A stretch of DNA of 64,000 nt from Circinella umbellata (taxonomy: Eukaryota; Mucoromycota; Mucoromycetes; Mucorales; Lichtheimiaceae): contig JAIWNF010000007.1 of assembly GCA_025093555.1 (NCBI GenBank), positions 434,001-498,000 on the forward strand, written 5' to 3'. Positions 61,243-64,000 of the stretch are shown piece by piece. Each line of letters opens with the position of its first letter. Within the stretch, counting starts at the first letter, position 1. The position numbers were made by a program, and so were the translations under genes. Under the pieces are notes generated by a model. It saw nothing but the letters and a program-made list of their open reading frames with translations. It was not told where the DNA came from and did not search any database.

Positions 61243-62939
61243 TTAACAAGCTTCAGCAGCAAAAGCTGGTGTGATACTCGTTCCATTTTCGATAATATCA
61301 TTTTTGCTACTAGAAGGAGGATGGACACCATTCATTTTCTTTTTTTCTTCTTGTTGTCCTGTTGTCTTATTCATCATGTTCATATAGAAATGATGACTAG
61401 CAAACGTTGACATGGGAGCAATATTAGCAAGAAAAGGTACTTTGGCTGAAAGTTCATTTATAACTTGAGCACGATTTTGTTGAGCCATCGATCGATACGA
61501 TACTACATGATTACGCATACTTTCCACTGATTGTTGTAATAAAGGCATGACCACTCTATTTTGAGACAAAGTCAACATATTACGAGCTCGTGTCACATGA
61601 GAAATATCTTTACGATCCAATTCTTGACGTAAAATTTCATATTCTTTTTGAACAATGTGTATGACTGGGTGAATAATGTGAGCTTGGACAGGTTCAGGTA
61701 ATTGTGATTTATATGTATCTAAATGTTTCACCATTTGTTGTGTTTGAGTAAAAAGCCATTCTCGAAGTTTTATCATGGCTGCTGCATTTTGTTCTTCTTC
61801 TTTTTCTTCTCCTCCTCTTTCTTCAGTACTCTTGTTTGTATGGTTTAGTTGTATAGCAATTCTTTTTGCAATTCGAATAGAAAGTGAATTGGCAATACGA
61901 TACATACGTATTAATTGACTCTTTGAATACAAATTATTTTCTTGTTGTTCTTCATCATCTAGATCAAGTCGCTGACCATCTTGTGGATCAATCAAGTCAT
62001 CTTCAATCCCTTCTTGTTCATTTTTCTTTTTATCATTCGTTGTTTCATTTGGTTCTTGTGGAAAGTATTCATCTAATACAGCTTCTACATTATCAATGAC
62101 AAGTGACATACGTCGACTCATATCATTCGATGCAATATCGGCAGGTGCACGAAATCGATCAATGGCAGTACCAATACGACCACAAATATCACTTTTAATT
62201 AAATGGGGAGTATGTTTTAAATCATGTCCTGTGGCATGAATAAGCATAGGGAAATGTTCTTCAAAAAGATCCAACGACTTGTTACCCAAAGCATTGGCTT
62301 GTTCCAAATGAGTATACAATCGACTATTCTGCTCAGCAACGGATTTTGGGATATACGTTTGAGTAGCGGAATAAAGGGTGGAAAGGGTTCGTCCAGCGAA
62401 TCTTCCAAGTGCATGTTGTTGTACAATGGTATTTGCATTGGAAATACTATCTTGTACGAGTGGAATAGCAGCCAATCTTGCAAGAAAACTTCCGTTAAAT
62501 TTAGTTTGTGTTGACGCTGGTGAACAAAAATAAAATAAAATATATAGTGTATTCAGTATTATTATTTATATCATTATCTTCAGAATCACGAAATTTTATT
62601 TATCGTACTTGTATTAGTATCATTGCTGCTGTCCTCCGATGGAATGGTGGCAACAGTATCTGTAGTATATATTAGATTGTTGTTCGTGATAGTATTGGCA
62701 GAAGGTGGCAGTTCATACTCCTTGATATCATCCTCTTGATGTATTTGATATGCACTATTATCATCACTTGTTCTTTCATCATCATCTACTATATTTTTTT
62801 GTTGTTGTTGTTCTATTAATTAACACTATTTCAATAATGAAAACAGACCGTAAAAAAAACACTTTATAACACATGTCAAAGCCATCCGTTTTTGTTTACC
62901 TGTATTCTCGTGATATTCATACCAATCACTGGCAACCAT
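61243..62939 (-). CDS. Perilipin-like (PAT family) lipid-droplet protein
   Basis: Probable lipid-droplet coat protein protecting stored triacylglycerol. Start ATG 62937-62939 gives MVASDWYEYHENT; exon 2 adds EQQQQKNIVDDDERTSDDNS and an acidic segment. The main exon starts STQTKFNGSFLARLAAIPLV and QDSISNANTIVQQHALGRFA, the N-terminal PAT region (hydrophobic, PLV, aromatic repeats). The middle is amphipathic-helical with HATGHDLKHTPHLIKSDICG. A charged linker (Asp/Glu, about 61930-62080) separates it from a long C-terminal helical part (QMVKHLDTYKSQLPEPVQAH, SVESMRNHVVSYRSM). It ends FAAEAC. Length, about 520 residues, is longer than fungal MPL1-type proteins because of the acidic N-terminus and linkers. 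The family call rests on N-terminal pattern and overall helix content, without catalytic motifs to confirm it. Confidence 0.7.
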
Positions 62940-63006
62940 TATATAAATGTTTATATATTAAAATAATTGAAGCTTTAAAAGAAAATTGTAAGGAAAAAAA
63001 AAACGT

Positions 63007-63048
<42 letters not shown>

Positions 63049-64000
63049 GAGGAGAAGAGATACAATGAAGTGGGTGGATGATTGGAGAAATAAAATGAAA
63101 GGTGATTGAAAAAAAAAAGGGAGTTACAAAAGAAGTGTACCTTCTCACTACTATTTATAAAGTTATAGGAGGTATTGGTTCATACTCGTTACAAAAAACA
63201 GACGAAAAAAAAAACAAGGAGTGGATGAACCGATCTATGAAAAGTGGCCACAAGTCGAACAAAAAAAATAAAACACAAGCGAAAACAAAAACCTAGTAAA
63301 TGGATGGTATTTTTAAAAAGCCAAAAAGGAGCTATGATAAAAGAAAACAGGAGACAGATATAAAGAAAAAAATCCTCTTTTCCCCTCATTCTATGGAGAG
63401 GTCTTTTGGTATTATAGATAAATAAATGGATAATATATAGGATAAAGTAACTATCGGTTGTGTAATATATAAATACTGGGATCACTGTTGCTACATACTA
63501 CACAAAACTAAGTAGTGTATAAATTAAGGGTTATAAAAAATAGTGATGATCTTTTTTATCATGAGGGCAAAAAAAAGGGAATATTTTTTTTTTCTTTAGG
63601 TGAAAAAGAACCTCCCTATATTCTATTTTGTCTGTGGTAAAGATTAAAAAAAAAGTGACACACAGACTCTATATATAAAAGCATCATACCTACGTACGTC
63701 CTTTTTTTTTTTCTCGTTCTCCTTTGCTTATGTTTAAAACTTTCTCGTACTTATTTAAATGCGATGAATGATCGGCATAGTGACAGTTTATAAAATCTTT
63801 TGCCGAATTATTTATTAGAAATATCTTTTCTTTTACACTATTTATACACTGTCTGTTGTTATAAAGAAATATTATGCAACTTTAAATTATAATGCTATTT
63901 ATGTATTACTATTAGTGATGGATAAAAAAAAAAAATCAAACGAACTACATTGTAAGTGAAGACCAGTTACTACTTACAGTGTCCTGTTACTTACTGGTTA
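62940..64000. other. Intergenic upstream of the perilipin-like gene
   Basis: Contains an A-tract of about 35 bp (63009-63044). Lysine-rich open frames here (62873-63109, 63102-63296) come from the A-tracts and are not genes. The end of the window holds no recognised coding sequence. Confidence 0.55.

Noticed and set aside
62873..63296. Two lysine-rich open frames
   Set aside because: They are translations of poly(A)/A-rich DNA.
27861..63700. Apparent excess of TACGTA/CGTACG palindromes in intergenic DNA
   Set aside because: A rough count against base composition gives about the expected number; would need a proper computation.

Overview
The window is AT-rich, intron-dense nuclear DNA of a filamentous fungus, most likely Mucoromycota (Mucorales or relatives). 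The reasons are: introns of about 50-190 bp with GT(A/G)(A/T)G donors and TAG/CAG acceptors in nearly every gene; an HP1 with a chromo-shadow domain; SAP/kinase, BET, EB1, Whi3-type and carotenoid-oxygenase genes; and genes separated by low-complexity A/T tracts. Nothing prokaryotic, organellar or CRISPR-like is present. Gene models below were joined by hand from reading frame and splice consensus, so exon edges are inferences unless stated.

Layout. 0-3.5 kb: the 3' end of an unrecognised gene, then an MFS transporter. 3.6-11.7 kb (-): the giant B-block-binding subunit of TFIIIC, divergent from an HP1 homologue (12.0-13.3 kb). 14.3-17.5 kb: two tandem SDR reductases, the first apparently needing a 2-nt microexon. 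17.8-25.4 kb: two head-to-head flavoproteins of the AIF family, a mitochondrial AIFM1-type (-) and an AIFM2/FSP1-like enzyme fused to an N-terminal RGS-like domain (+). 25.7-39.1 kb: RNA-linked and signalling genes: an SR-rich RRM protein, a CHY zinc-finger protein with RWD-like repeats, a Whi3/Scw1-like RNA-binding protein, a SAP-kinase fusion whose VAIK lysine is glycine, and an RNPS1 homologue with an intron-split start codon. 39.9-40.1 kb: the 25-residue ribosomal protein eL41, also with an intron-split start codon. 43-47.7 kb: EB1 (+) and a BET double-bromodomain protein (-), convergent.

47.7-57.2 kb is a repeat-rich, gene-poor island. It holds an element of about 2.4 kb with long terminal inverted repeats, a possible solo LTR, a frameshifted mobile-type nuclease-like gene, a 4 x 22-bp tandem array, and two inverted copies of an array of TTGGCG boxes spaced 22-23 bp apart that flank much of the island. 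57.3-62.9 kb (-): a carotenoid-oxygenase-fold protein that seems to lack two of four iron-binding histidines, and a perilipin-like lipid-droplet protein. The rest is promoter or low-complexity DNA.

Functionally this is a mix of housekeeping genes (Pol III transcription, heterochromatin, acetyl-histone reading, exon-junction/splicing, ribosome, microtubule tips) with redox, lipid and carotenoid genes. There are no operons; the only likely shared regulation is at divergent promoters (TFIIIC/HP1, AIFM1/RGS-AIFM2, RNPS1/eL41).
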